DNA of 29,136 bases from a virus: the IMG/VR virus record IMGVR_UViG_3300049595_003941, positions 1 to 29,136 of that record; one strand, given 5' to 3'. This document shows positions 11,593 through 20,094 of this stretch, piece by piece. Position 1 is the first letter of the stretch, and each line of letters opens with the position of its first letter. Under the pieces are notes generated by a model. It had not been told where the DNA came from. It did not search any database and saw only the letters and a program-made list of their open reading frames with translations. The position numbers and the translations under genes were made by a program.

Positions 11593-11940
11593 CTAGTAGG
11601 TAACGCCCGTCACAAAGACGTTTGCGGTCGCGCCGACACCGACAAGGTTTGTCACGCGGACGGCAATGCGGGGTTGGCCGCGGATCTCGAGCTGGAGCAG
11701 GCCCCCACCGTTCGCAGCCGTGACGGTCGTCGTCGGGACGTCGGTGTAGAGCACCCAGCCGAGGCCGTTGTACAAGTAGACCTGCACGTCGACCGAGGTG
11801 CCGACCGTGACAGCGACGTTGACGTTGACGAACCTGTGACCCTTGGTGTAGTAGCCGTCGGTCGCAGCGGAGGGTGCAGCCTGGGCCGCTTGGATGTTGA
11901 GCGTTGCCCCGAGTTGGTCTAGTGCGCGGCCGATCGACAT
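11593..11940 (-). CDS. Small beta-rich virion-type protein
   Basis: This 115-residue protein starts at ATG 11940 behind AGGAGGG. The first 25 residues are helical (IGRALDQLGATLNIQAAQ) and the rest is beta-rich (FVNVNVAVTVGTSVDVQVYLY and GQPRIAVRVTNLVGVG split by loops). This looks like a small sandwich fold with an N-terminal attachment helix. It sits between the last large tail protein and the LamG-like protein, so a tail-tip or fibre component is likely. I do not recognise the family. Confidence 0.6.
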   Translation of the reverse strand: MSIGRALDQLGATLNIQAAQAAPSAATDGYYTKGHRFVNVNVAVTVGTSVDVQVYLYNGLGWVLYTDVPTTTVTAANGGGLLQLEIRGQPRIAVRVTNLVGVGATANVFVTGVTY

Positions 11941-11961
11941 GGCGGAACCCTCCTGTGCTTC

Positions 11962-11983
11962 GGGCAGGATAGCGGATCTGCCC
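11962..11983 (-). terminator. Hairpin between two late tail genes
   Basis: GGGCAG (11962-11967) pairs with CTGCCC (11978-11983) around ten bases, in the gap between the genes ending at 11999 and starting at 11940. There is no clear U-run after it on the minus strand, so it is at most a weak attenuator or an mRNA-processing structure. Confidence 0.3.
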
Positions 11984-11998
11984 CTTGCCGTCTATACC

Positions 11999-13555
11999 TT
12001 AGAGCGTCTCAGGGTCGGTGATGGTGCGGCAGACGCGCATCGAGATGCCGTTGGTGTTGGTGGTCGACAACGCCTCCGTATACGGCGTGTCTTGAGTCGT
12101 GAGCTCGACGGCTGTATCGCCTGCCGTGAACCCGACCACGTCGAAGCGTTCGTCGGTGGTGGTGTCGTAGATAGCCGACGTGATTGTCGCCGTGCCGAAC
12201 CCGACTTCGGGCGCGGCCGTCAACGACGGGAACAACGACCACGGCGGGTTCGCAGTCTGGCCGACCATACTCGAGGCGGTAATTGTGTGTGTCGGAGTCG
12301 AAGCGCGCAACAAGGCTTGGTCGCATGACTCGGTAATTGCAAAGCAGGCCGCCTCGGCTCCGACGTTGACGCGTGCGGCCCAATACCTGGTTGAAAGGTT
12401 TGTGGTGCTACCGTCGTAGGTATGCGCAGTGCCGGAGTACGGCGCAAGGGCGACAGCCTCGACGCGTTTGCATGCGGTCGCGAGCGCAGACGTTGCAGCA
12501 GGCGGTGCGGGATCCGTCCACACAACGACAGGGTCGGAGCTCGCAGGAGGCGTCCACCATGCCACTACGGCAAACACGTAGGTTGTATTGCCAGTCGTGT
12601 TGCTGCATTCGACTTCAAGATCGGCATGGGTCTGGCCGTTGTGTCCGTGCACGTAAATCGGCAGCGTTGCGGTTTCGATATTGCCCGTTGCGTTGAACGA
12701 CACCGCGTCGCCTTGGGTGTTGAGCAGTTTGACGCGACCAGTTGTCGATCCCGCGGAAACTGCGGCGATGACCGAGACGTCCAGCACTGTGCCGGTTTTG
12801 GAGGCGTACGGCAGCCACGCTCGGGCGGGAGGCAAGGTGTATCCTGTGCCACCGCCGATTGCATCGGTGCACAAAAAGCGAGGGTTTGCGCCCCATTCCT
12901 GCACGAACGCGAACGCACACTGCACGCGGTCTTGGTATACGGCCGCGGACGAAACGCCGCAGCGGTTCAGCCATTCCTCATGTATCGCTGCTTGGTTCGC
13001 GGACTGCAGCAAAGTGTCGTCGAACGGCACAAACCCCGACGGCTTGACGCCTGCGGTTACAGGTGTGCCGGCAGGGTAGCATAGAAGGTGGTGGTCAGTG
13101 CGTGTGCCGGCGGCGGGTGCCGTGTATCCGACGCGGATTGCACGGACGTTTGCGGCAAGCGTGACCGCGGGCGATGTGTAGGTGGTCAGCGTTCCCGCGC
13201 CGCCCGTCACGACAGCAGCCGATGCGACGTTTGTCCACACTGTCGCGCCGCCCGCGTATGCCACGGCAGTATCCACCGACACCGTGACGGTTTGAGTCGC
13301 GGCCGAGCACACAAAGCGGTGCGCAAAGATGTAGTCAATGCCATCCGCGGACGGCGAAACGGGGATGTGGTACACGACATTGCGGCCCACGGCGCCTGTG
13401 CTGCAATACACTACTGACAGCATTGCAGGGCTGTGGTACCGATAGAGGTAGTTGGTGTTTTCAAGCGCAAGTTGCAAAGGCTGCTTGGCAAGAGGCGCGA
13501 GCAGCAGTTGCGACTGTTTGACGATGTTGAGACTTGACGGTGTCGTAAATGCCAC
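11999..13555 (-). CDS. Putative distal tail protein
   Basis: This 518-residue protein starts at GTG 13555, five bases after the stop of the large tail hub gene. An upstream ATG at 13594 would overlap that gene and is less likely. The sequence is rich in threonine, alanine, serine and valine with repeated beta-strand patterns (for example AVTLAANVRAIRVGYTAP and TYVFAVVAWWTPP), as in fibre and appendage proteins. No enzymatic motif is visible. Position between the tail hub and two small surface proteins suggests a tail-tip or host-contact protein. I do not recognise the family. Confidence 0.65.
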   Translation of the reverse strand: MAFTTPSSLNIVKQSQLLLAPLAKQPLQLALENTNYLYRYHSPAMLSVVYCSTGAVGRNVVYHIPVSPSADGIDYIFAHRFVCSAATQTVTVSVDTAVAYAGGATVWTNVASAAVVTGGAGTLTTYTSPAVTLAANVRAIRVGYTAPAAGTRTDHHLLCYPAGTPVTAGVKPSGFVPFDDTLLQSANQAAIHEEWLNRCGVSSAAVYQDRVQCAFAFVQEWGANPRFLCTDAIGGGTGYTLPPARAWLPYASKTGTVLDVSVIAAVSAGSTTGRVKLLNTQGDAVSFNATGNIETATLPIYVHGHNGQTHADLEVECSNTTGNTTYVFAVVAWWTPPASSDPVVVWTDPAPPAATSALATACKRVEAVALAPYSGTAHTYDGSTTNLSTRYWAARVNVGAEAACFAITESCDQALLRASTPTHTITASSMVGQTANPPWSLFPSLTAAPEVGFGTATITSAIYDTTTDERFDVVGFTAGDTAVELTTQDTPYTEALSTTNTNGISMRVCRTITDPETL

Positions 13556-13559
13556 GGCC

Positions 13560-16088
13560 TCAGCTCCACGTGCCGCCGTCGCCGACGTGCGCAAATTGGG
13601 ACTGGAAGGTTACCGACAACCCGCCAGCAAGCAAGGGCAGCGTCACGTGCGAGTCGCCTGCAACGACAGTGTGGCCGCCGCTGTGGTTGTCCACCGTCAG
13701 CACGCAGAACCCGCCAAGCTTTGTTTCGGCGGTAACGCGGTGGGTCTGGTTGACCGCTTCGACCTGCCCAGGCCTGTAGTGTTGGATGTAGTAGTTGCCG
13801 CCGGTCGCCTGCCTGCATGCGGCAAAATGCGGGTAGTATTCGATCGGCACAGAAATCGACGTGGCATTGGCGGGGTTTGTCACCGCCGAGACCACGGGCG
13901 ACGGCGACAAAGCGCGCGTGGATTGCTGGCCGTCAAAGATGATCGTCAGCCGTACTTGCAGCCGCACGAGGTCGAGCGTGCGCCCGACGACACGCCCCAA
14001 ACCCGAGTAGCCGATTTGTCCTGGGTTGCTCGACCACGTCCACAGCGACGGATGCGTCAACCCGTCGAGCTTGACGACGTCGCCGACATCGGCACCGAAC
14101 CACGGCGGCACGACAAACACAGCGGCTTGCGCGGTCTGGTCGTAGGCAAACCACCCCGCCGACATCACCGTCGCCTGTTGCACATACTTGGCGCGGTTCG
14201 TGGTCTGGATTGTAAACTCGGCCATGCGCAGGCCTTGCGCCTCGATCGTCGGCAGGTCGGACGCATAGATCGTGTCCTCGGTGTCGGTGTCTCCGTGCGG
14301 CAGGATGACCTTGATCGCGTTGGGTGCGTCGAGCCGCTGCACCGATTGCACGGGGTCGCCTTCGTGTGCGAGCAAATCCGCGTCGGTCAAATTAAACGGC
14401 TGCGCTGCCGACGGACTGTCGGTCGATATGACAGTCAGTTTGATCTGCGGGCTTGTCGCTGCCGTGATGTCTCGATCGAACTTGGACACAACCGCCAAAC
14501 GGTTGAACCCGAGTATGCCACCGTACATATCGGCAAAGGCCTTTTCTGCAGGCTGTGCCGTGCCTTGTTCGGTGGTGTCGTTGAGTGCGCCATGTGCAAA
14601 CGACACAAGATTGATGCGTGTTTCTGGGATCCCGTATCCTGCGCCACGTCGCAGGTTGTCGTACGTGCCACGCAATGCCGCGGTGCCGGAGCTTTCCAGC
14701 GTCTCAAGCATGATCTGGCTGTAGTATGCCTGCGACGATGTGGCGATTTCAGCAGTTGCCCCCACGATCTCTTTTCCCGAAGTCGGATTTGCCGCAAACC
14801 ACAGATACATGCGACCGTTCGACAAGGTGCCGTTGATGTAGGAATGTTCTACACCGTCGATTGTTACGTTGCCTTCTGGTTCGATTGCCGCAAGTTTGGG
14901 GTCGTCGAGACGTATTGCCAACGTGTATACACCGGGATTTCCTGAACCTTGAACAAACCACGGCGTGCCGTACACGTACATGAGCGGCAACAGAGTGTGG
15001 TCTAGGTGCAGGCCTTGACCCGCCGCTTTGTATGACCCCCCTGCAAACTCAAGATTGACGGCAAACGATACCGTTTGTGCCTGCTTGCGGAAGTCGATTA
15101 CAAACTCATGCGATAAAGGGGCAAACTGAATGGCATCTTGCTTGCGCCAAAACCCGCCCCAGATATGCACGTTTGCGCCAGAAGCGATGGCGGTCGCATT
15201 GAACTGCGTTTCAAACAGCGCCCGCGCCTCGGCTGTTGAGATGGTGTCGCCTGTGACGTAGCCTGAACCTGCAAACGGCGAAAAGGTAAAGCCAAACGAC
15301 CATTGCATGTTGCCGTTATTGTTGTACCCAGCGGCAGCAATATTGCACACAAGCCCCAAATCGACGACAGCCAAACCACCTATGGACTCCACAACGCCGG
15401 TAATGGCGGGAGCAAGCGCGGCGTCGAGTACGCGATCCAAGGCCTCGGCCTCGAACGCAAAGCCGTTTTGCGTGCGCGCAGGCCCGCCTGTGATGCGGCC
15501 GCGCCACACCTCGCGCGCGTCGTCCAACAGGTCATTGCCTGGCACGTAACCGTTGGGGGCGACGGGTACCGCGTACAGCGTCACAGCGCGCCCTCGCCAA
15601 TACCTCGGACGGTCGGACACAACCTGCGAGGACGTGCCCAAACCGTGGGCATACGCGATGCCGTTGACGCCGCGGGCCGAAAGGTTGAGCACGCCCGCGC
15701 CTGTACCGGAAAGCGTGACGTGCTCAAGCCCAATCCACGCGTCCGACGTGAACCCCGACGAGCTGTCGACGGACAGACTTGTCGCCGTTGCCGATGCGTT
15801 TGCCGTCAGCACCGTTTGCGCCGACGGCTTACGCAGCCAATCCCGCGTTGTCGCGGTGTCGAGGAGCTCGAACGAAAGCGGCGGCGTCGACGGTGTGCCG
15901 CGCAACCGGTCGATCTGCTCAATACCGACGGGACCAGAACGGTCGACGGACAACGCCGCAACCTCGACGGTGTACCCTGTCGGCAACGACTTTCCCGTCG
16001 CAACCTCTGACCACACGACAGGGATGCCTTCGACCAGCAGAAAGTAGCCTGGCGAAAAGCCGTACCGCGTTGCGTCCCACACACTCAT
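13560..16088 (-). CDS. Large tail hub/tip protein
   Basis: This 842-residue protein is the largest in the window. It starts at ATG 16088 in an ATGA overlap with the gene before. The N-terminal 200 residues are beta-rich and contain PGYFLLVEGIPVVWSE, LSFELLDTATTRDW and VTLSGTGAGVLNLSARGVNG. The middle contains WRGRITGGPARTQNGFAFEAEALDRVL, a pattern I associate with baseplate hub-like proteins of siphoviruses. A stretch reading PPWFGADVGDVVKLDGLTH lies near the C-terminus. Its position third after the tape measure supports the role. The precise hub family cannot be named from sequence alone. Confidence 0.65.
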   Translation of the reverse strand: MSVWDATRYGFSPGYFLLVEGIPVVWSEVATGKSLPTGYTVEVAALSVDRSGPVGIEQIDRLRGTPSTPPLSFELLDTATTRDWLRKPSAQTVLTANASATATSLSVDSSSGFTSDAWIGLEHVTLSGTGAGVLNLSARGVNGIAYAHGLGTSSQVVSDRPRYWRGRAVTLYAVPVAPNGYVPGNDLLDDAREVWRGRITGGPARTQNGFAFEAEALDRVLDAALAPAITGVVESIGGLAVVDLGLVCNIAAAGYNNNGNMQWSFGFTFSPFAGSGYVTGDTISTAEARALFETQFNATAIASGANVHIWGGFWRKQDAIQFAPLSHEFVIDFRKQAQTVSFAVNLEFAGGSYKAAGQGLHLDHTLLPLMYVYGTPWFVQGSGNPGVYTLAIRLDDPKLAAIEPEGNVTIDGVEHSYINGTLSNGRMYLWFAANPTSGKEIVGATAEIATSSQAYYSQIMLETLESSGTAALRGTYDNLRRGAGYGIPETRINLVSFAHGALNDTTEQGTAQPAEKAFADMYGGILGFNRLAVVSKFDRDITAATSPQIKLTVISTDSPSAAQPFNLTDADLLAHEGDPVQSVQRLDAPNAIKVILPHGDTDTEDTIYASDLPTIEAQGLRMAEFTIQTTNRAKYVQQATVMSAGWFAYDQTAQAAVFVVPPWFGADVGDVVKLDGLTHPSLWTWSSNPGQIGYSGLGRVVGRTLDLVRLQVRLTIIFDGQQSTRALSPSPVVSAVTNPANATSISVPIEYYPHFAACRQATGGNYYIQHYRPGQVEAVNQTHRVTAETKLGGFCVLTVDNHSGGHTVVAGDSHVTLPLLAGGLSVTFQSQFAHVGDGGTWS

Positions 16089-16786
16089 CGCGGCACCCCC
16101 ACCAAGAACTCGGAACTATACCACCCCTCGGACTGTTGGGCGACCGGCGTCGAGCCGATGACAAAGCCGTCGACGTAGCCTGCGGGATTTGTCGCGCTGT
16201 AAGCGTTGAGCGCCGCGCCGCTGTTGGCCTGGTATACGCGGATGCGTCCCGACTGCACCCACCCTTGGCCGTAAATCAACGAATTGATTTGATCCAAATG
16301 CACCGTGATCCTGTGGATTTGGTGATTGCCCCACACTACGGCCGCGGTCCTGCCGTGACGGTACCGCGCGAGCTCGATTTGCGTCCAATCCTCGGCAGGC
16401 TCCACCGTCGCCCCGATGAGCTCGCAACGGCCTGTCGGCGGCTCTGCACCAGTCCACGACGTGCCCGTGCCACCGTAAGACGTGAAACCGACAAACAGCG
16501 AGGTTTGCGCGGACAAAGCGGGATCCCAAGCATACAGACCGAGCGCCGTTTCCAGCGTTACGCGCCGTGTCGCGGGGTTGTAATAGAAGTTCCACGGCGC
16601 ACCTGCAGGTTCGGCCGTGTTCATCGCAGCTTGCCACGACGCCAACAAATCCGTAAACCGCTGTGGCGTCGACGGTCGGACATAGGTGCCCGTCAGCGTC
16701 GCAAACGTCTGCACGGTGTCGATCGGGCACGTAGCACCGCTGCCACCCTCGGAGTACGCGTAGGCCTCGATGTATGCGCCTGCCAT
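16085..16786 (-). CDS. Putative distal tail protein, 233 residues
   Basis: The ATG at 16786 is preceded by AGGAGG. The protein has a helical stretch around residues 40-55 (RFTDLLASWQAAMNT) and a mixed beta-rich remainder with FYYNPATRRVTLETALGLYAWD. The combination of a short helix and PATRRVTL-like strands also appears in its upstream neighbour (16789-17427), suggesting related folds. It lies second after the tape measure, where distal tail proteins are found. No family is recognised. Confidence 0.6.
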   Translation of the reverse strand: MAGAYIEAYAYSEGGSGATCPIDTVQTFATLTGTYVRPSTPQRFTDLLASWQAAMNTAEPAGAPWNFYYNPATRRVTLETALGLYAWDPALSAQTSLFVGFTSYGGTGTSWTGAEPPTGRCELIGATVEPAEDWTQIELARYRHGRTAAVVWGNHQIHRITVHLDQINSLIYGQGWVQSGRIRVYQANSGAALNAYSATNPAGYVDGFVIGSTPVAQQSEGWYSSEFLVGVPR

Positions 16787-16788
16787 GC

Positions 16789-17427
16789 CTACGGCCTCCT
16801 GCGGCTTGCTTCAAGGCTAAACCGATACGTCGTGTCCTCGCGCGTCCTGCGCACTTCACCGAGCGACACGTCGGCCCACGAACCTGACCATGTGATATAC
16901 ACCCACGCCACTCGCGGCGATGTTGCGGCGGCAAGCACCGACGACAACCGCGCAGCGTCGATTGCTTTGCCGATGCCTTCGATATCGAACCCAAGGTTGG
17001 CAAGACCAATCGACCCAGGACGAACCGAGCCGTTGCCCGATGCGTCGCCTTCGGCAAGGTTGCCCAAATCATACCGAACAGACAACGGCGGCTCAGGCGC
17101 CCACGTGCCCAAGGCCGCCGTCGTGCCTGTCGCCGTGTTGACGTATGCGCCCGCGACAAATCCAAGCGCCGCAGATGCGCCGCTGTTCAGCATAAAGCCC
17201 GTGTTGTATCGCAGCACAAGCAAAGCGCCCGCCGTCGAGTCTTGCCGTTGCCACGTCCACGACCAGCCCGACCCCCACGGCCGCGAGCTCGTATCGTTCA
17301 GCCACTGCACAAGCGCCGCGACAGACTCAAACGCCGATGTGGCCGTGTTGGTGTAGGTGTCGACGCCTGCGCCAACTGTGACAGTCAGCGACCACGACCA
17401 CCCCGAGCTTGTGCGCAGCGACAGCAT
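16789..17427 (-). CDS. Putative distal tail protein, 212 residues
   Basis: This gene begins at ATG 17427 in a TGATG overlap with the tape measure stop. It is beta-rich at the start (LRTSSGWSWSLTVTVGAG), has a helix SAFESVAALVQWLNDT, and then GALLVLRYNTGFMLNSGASAALG. The C-terminal part contains AWVYITWSGSWADVSLGE. Direct position after the tape measure fits a distal tail (Dit-like) or tip-initiation protein, but the classical Dit motifs are not visible, so this is inference from gene order. Confidence 0.6.
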   Translation of the reverse strand: MLSLRTSSGWSWSLTVTVGAGVDTYTNTATSAFESVAALVQWLNDTSSRPWGSGWSWTWQRQDSTAGALLVLRYNTGFMLNSGASAALGFVAGAYVNTATGTTAALGTWAPEPPLSVRYDLGNLAEGDASGNGSVRPGSIGLANLGFDIEGIGKAIDAARLSSVLAAATSPRVAWVYITWSGSWADVSLGEVRRTREDTTYRFSLEASRRRP

Positions 17428-19406
17428 CAGACCCCCATCGCCATGCGCGGCGACCACCCGCCCGCGCTTGCCGCCTTCTGTGCCTTTGCCACGCTCTTGC
17501 CGATTTCGTACGGGGTTCCGAGCGGGGCGTTGAAGTTGATTACAGTCGTTGCGCCGCCACCGCCTCCGCCGCCACCGCCGCCGCCGCCGCCCATGCTCGG
17601 CGTTGCAGCGAAGCCGCCTGCCGACCCTGCAGACGGTGCCGACGCGCCGCCGCCGATAACACCGCCCGCGGCCGCAGCATACAACGCCGCCGCACCTGTT
17701 GCAGCGATGCCTTGTGGGATCTGACCGGTCGCAAAGTAGATCGCTGCTTGGGCCGCAGACGTTAGTGCCAAGATAGCTGCTTTCTCTTTCTCGCCTTCAA
17801 CCACGGCAGACGCAACGGCGCCAACGGATCCGACAATCGCTTCGGCTCCGACGCCTTCGCCTTTCCACTGTGCCGCGAGCTTTTGGCTTTGCGATACAAC
17901 CTCGCCGAGCGCGCGCCCGATGCCGTTCTCGCCCGACAATGCAGCGACTGCAGGTCCGACCAAATTGTTGACGGACTCCCACGTGGCCCGCTGGGTATCG
18001 GCAAGTTCTCGGTTCTTTTGCTTCAACTTTTCGATGCGGTCTTGTTCGGCTTTGGCAACCGATTGTGCCTGGGCCTCTCGTTCTTTTGCGATGCGGTCGT
18101 TTTCATCGGCAAGCGCCTTCTGCACCGTCGCGACTTCGTTAGCCGTCTGGAGCTCCAGCGCCGCAAGCTTCTTGACCCGCGCAACCTCGGTAAGTTCGGA
18201 CGTCTGCGACAACACCTCGCGCTCGTTGGCAGCCTTGCGGCGGATTTCTGCGATCGCCAGCTCGGCACGCTCGACACCCTTTGCCGCTGCAATCTTTGCA
18301 GCCGCGAGCTCCTGCTCTGCTTGTTCTTCGCCCTTTAGGAACTTCTCAACGGTCTCCAACGTTTCTTTGCGGCGGTCCTCTTCGGCCTTCTTCTCTTCTT
18401 CGCGGCGCCTGCGGGTCTCTGCCGCGGCCTTGTCGGCGGCTGCCCGTTGCTTTGCAAGGCGAGCTTCGCGCAGGGCTTGGCCTGCCGCAGCGTCTGCCCG
18501 ATCTTCCGACTCCAGTGCAATGCGCTGCTTGATCAAATCCTGTCGGCGTTTCTCGGTGTCGAGCTCGCGTTGACCTGTGTTGACCCGCGCTGTGGCGAGG
18601 TCCGCAAGTTGGCTTTCCACCTTTGCCAAATCCTCGCCGCGCAATCTTGACCTGGCGTTGAGCCTTTCTCGCTGGTCTTGGATAGCGTTGATCTGCGCTT
18701 CCCGCTCCAAACGCTGGGTGCTGAAACGCACGGAAACGGCTTCGGCAGCGGCCAGTCGGTCGGCACGTTGCTTTGCCTGTTCCAACTGCTGCGCGCCGAT
18801 TTCGAGATTGCGGCGAAGTTGCGTCTCTTCTCGCTGCAGCGTTGCAAGCTGTTCTTCCTCTTCGTCCTTGATCGCTTCCTGTTGCTTGATTTGGTTATCT
18901 AGGATCTTTTGCGCAGCCTTCTGGTTTTCGGCGATCTGCTCGTCGACTGTCAGTTTCTTGCTTACGACACCCAGAATGTCCGCGTTGACGCCAAGGATTT
19001 TGGCCGTTGCCTCTTGGCTTTCTTTGGCGTTCTCAAGTTCTTTGATGCGCGCGTCGATAATCGCCTCGCGCGCCTTCTTCGCTTCGCTGTAGAAATACGC
19101 AGCCGCGGCACCAGCAGCGGCCAACGCAATGCCGACGGGACCAAACGCGGGCCCAAACCCTTTGATCGTGGCTTCGATGCCGCCCGCCACATCCAGCAAA
19201 CCTCGCATCTGGTCGCCGAGCAAATCGCCCGCGATGTCTTTGACGCCGCGCAAGCCCTGCTCGATGTCTCCCGATTTCTCGGCCACATCTTTGGCGGATA
19301 CGGCCAGACCGCGAAACGAGCCCTTGACGTCCTCGACGACTTTGGTGGCGTTGTCCTGCCCGCGTAAGGAGATGACCTGTTCGATGCGACCCGCAGCCAC
19401 GCTCAC
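17427..19406 (-). CDS. Tape measure protein
   Basis: This 659-residue protein sets tail length and is ejected with the DNA. It starts at GTG 19406 in a GTGA overlap with the end of the tail chaperone extension, the usual gene order. The N-terminus (residues 1-70) has the amphipathic pattern of tape measures. A hydrophobic segment follows at about 82-107 (FGPVGIALAAAGAAAAY). Long coiled coils rich in lysine, glutamate, alanine and arginine run from about 110 to 480. Near the C-terminus a run of 13 glycines (17553-17591) forms a hinge before the last 45 residues. It is short for a tape measure. At about 0.15 nm per residue the tail would be near 100 nm. Confidence 0.85.
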   Translation of the reverse strand: MSVAAGRIEQVISLRGQDNATKVVEDVKGSFRGLAVSAKDVAEKSGDIEQGLRGVKDIAGDLLGDQMRGLLDVAGGIEATIKGFGPAFGPVGIALAAAGAAAAYFYSEAKKAREAIIDARIKELENAKESQEATAKILGVNADILGVVSKKLTVDEQIAENQKAAQKILDNQIKQQEAIKDEEEEQLATLQREETQLRRNLEIGAQQLEQAKQRADRLAAAEAVSVRFSTQRLEREAQINAIQDQRERLNARSRLRGEDLAKVESQLADLATARVNTGQRELDTEKRRQDLIKQRIALESEDRADAAAGQALREARLAKQRAAADKAAAETRRRREEEKKAEEDRRKETLETVEKFLKGEEQAEQELAAAKIAAAKGVERAELAIAEIRRKAANEREVLSQTSELTEVARVKKLAALELQTANEVATVQKALADENDRIAKEREAQAQSVAKAEQDRIEKLKQKNRELADTQRATWESVNNLVGPAVAALSGENGIGRALGEVVSQSQKLAAQWKGEGVGAEAIVGSVGAVASAVVEGEKEKAAILALTSAAQAAIYFATGQIPQGIAATGAAALYAAAAGGVIGGGASAPSAGSAGGFAATPSMGGGGGGGGGGGGGATTVINFNAPLGTPYEIGKSVAKAQKAASAGGWSPRMAMGV

Positions 19407-19735
19407 CCCCTGCCGTGTTCGCGCAACATCACGACACCATGCACGGCCCAGGCTGCGTACCTGTCAGGCCAACCTGCGAGCGGTGCAACCTCGGACAGTC
19501 TAGCAAGGTTACGCAAGCTTTGCACCTGCGGACTTTCCCACAGGCACAGCGGGCAGTGCGACCACGCCAATTCCGGGACGTCGGTATCGGGCATGCCGTG
19601 CGGTTTGCCCGTGCATCCCAACACGCTGCGGATGATGCCTGCGCGGCCCTGCAACCGCAGGAGTTTTGGCAATGCTGAGATGATGGTTTGAGGCTGGCCG
19701 CCGTGGCTTACTTGCCGTCCGTCGGCCCCTGCAAG
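19403..19735 (-). CDS. Frameshift extension of the tail assembly chaperone (GT-like)
   Basis: This frame has no start codon with a ribosome site. It lies in the -1 frame relative to the gene at 19708-20007 and is entered after the slippery heptamer GGGAAAC (19741-19735). Slipping there joins 91 residues of the first frame to 110 residues of this one, starting LAGADGRQVSHGG, for a product of about 201 residues. The extension has a CPLC pair and ends REHGRG, with a GTGA overlap into the tape measure. In lambda the equivalent gpGT recruits the tape measure and the tail tube protein. The same role is expected here. Confidence 0.8.
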   Translation of the reverse strand, partial: LAGADGRQVSHGGQPQTIISALPKLLRLQGRAGIIRSVLGCTGKPHGMPDTDVPELAWSHCPLCLWESPQVQSLRNLARLSEVAPLAGWPDRYAAWAVHGVVMLREHGRG

Positions 19736-20007
19736 TTTCCCGCTGTGGCAGCCCAGATCGCGCGGTAGAGTGGGAGCACGTACAACACCGACGGGCAGCC
19801 GAGGAATGCGTCCTTGCCTGCGGGACAATCGACGAGCCCGCGCGCGAGCGTCTGGCGGATGTTTTCGGTGGTGTCGTCCACGGCGTAGATTGCCTGGCAC
19901 TCGAAGTAATCAAGGCTCTGGATCGTCCAATCGCCCGCAACGGACGGGACGAACTCGCCTTCGACAAAGGCAACGCGAAAGGGTTGGTGCGCAAGAATAG
20001 ACTGCAT
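19708..20007 (-). CDS. Tail assembly chaperone (G-like)
   Basis: This 99-residue protein starts at ATG 20007 behind a TGGAG-type site. It is mixed alpha/beta (AFVEGEFVPSVAGDWTIQS, then DDTTENIRQTLARGLVD) and has no membrane segment. It sits between the tail tube gene and the tape measure, the classical position of chaperone G, and ends shortly after a perfect G-GGA-AAC slippery site read in the right frame. It should coat the tape measure before tube polymerisation. The sequence itself is not a clear family match, so the call rests on position and the frameshift. Confidence 0.8.
   Translation of the reverse strand: MQSILAHQPFRVAFVEGEFVPSVAGDWTIQSLDYFECQAIYAVDDTTENIRQTLARGLVDCPAGKDAFLGCPSVLYVLPLYRAIWAATAGNLQGPTDGK
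19735..19741 (-). promoter_or_regulatory. Programmed -1 frameshift slippery site GGGAAAC
   Basis: On the minus strand the heptamer GGGAAAC occupies 19741-19735 and is read as G GGA AAC in the upstream frame, the exact X XXY YYZ arrangement. The stop of the upstream frame lies nine codons later (19710-19708). Directly after the site CTTGC and GCAAG (about 19735-19731 and 19715-19711) can pair, a possible stimulatory stem. The downstream frame is in the -1 register and stays open to 19403. Confidence 0.85.
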
Positions 20008-20048
20008 GGGTGGTGCTCCATGTGTGGGGGCGTGGTGCTACTGTTCGC

Positions 20049-20082
20049 GGGGCGGGCGGCTGCACCACGAGCCGCCCGCCCC
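20049..20082 (-). terminator. Strong 13-bp GC hairpin after the tail tube gene
   Basis: GGGGCGGGCGGCT (20049-20061) and AGCCGCCCGCCCC (20070-20082) are perfectly complementary around an eight-base loop. The hairpin lies 12 bases after the tail tube stop and before the chaperone start. No U-run follows on the minus strand, so it may slow rather than end transcription, or protect the 3' end of a highly expressed mRNA. Lowering chaperone and tape measure levels relative to tube protein would make sense. Confidence 0.6.
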
Positions 20083-20094
20083 TACCTGTCGAGA

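Noticed and set aside
13452-14945. Plus-strand frame of 497 codons
   Set aside because: It is antisense to the large tail hub protein, with no motif or promoter and arginine-rich shadow composition.
15779-17356. Plus-strand frame of 525 codons
   Set aside because: It covers parts of three coupled leftward tail genes. No coding features of its own are seen.
19736-19900. Independent start for the frame ending at 19403
   Set aside because: The frame upstream of the slippery site is arginine-rich shadow sequence over the chaperone gene, and the only nearby TTG start has no ribosome site. Frameshifting explains it better.
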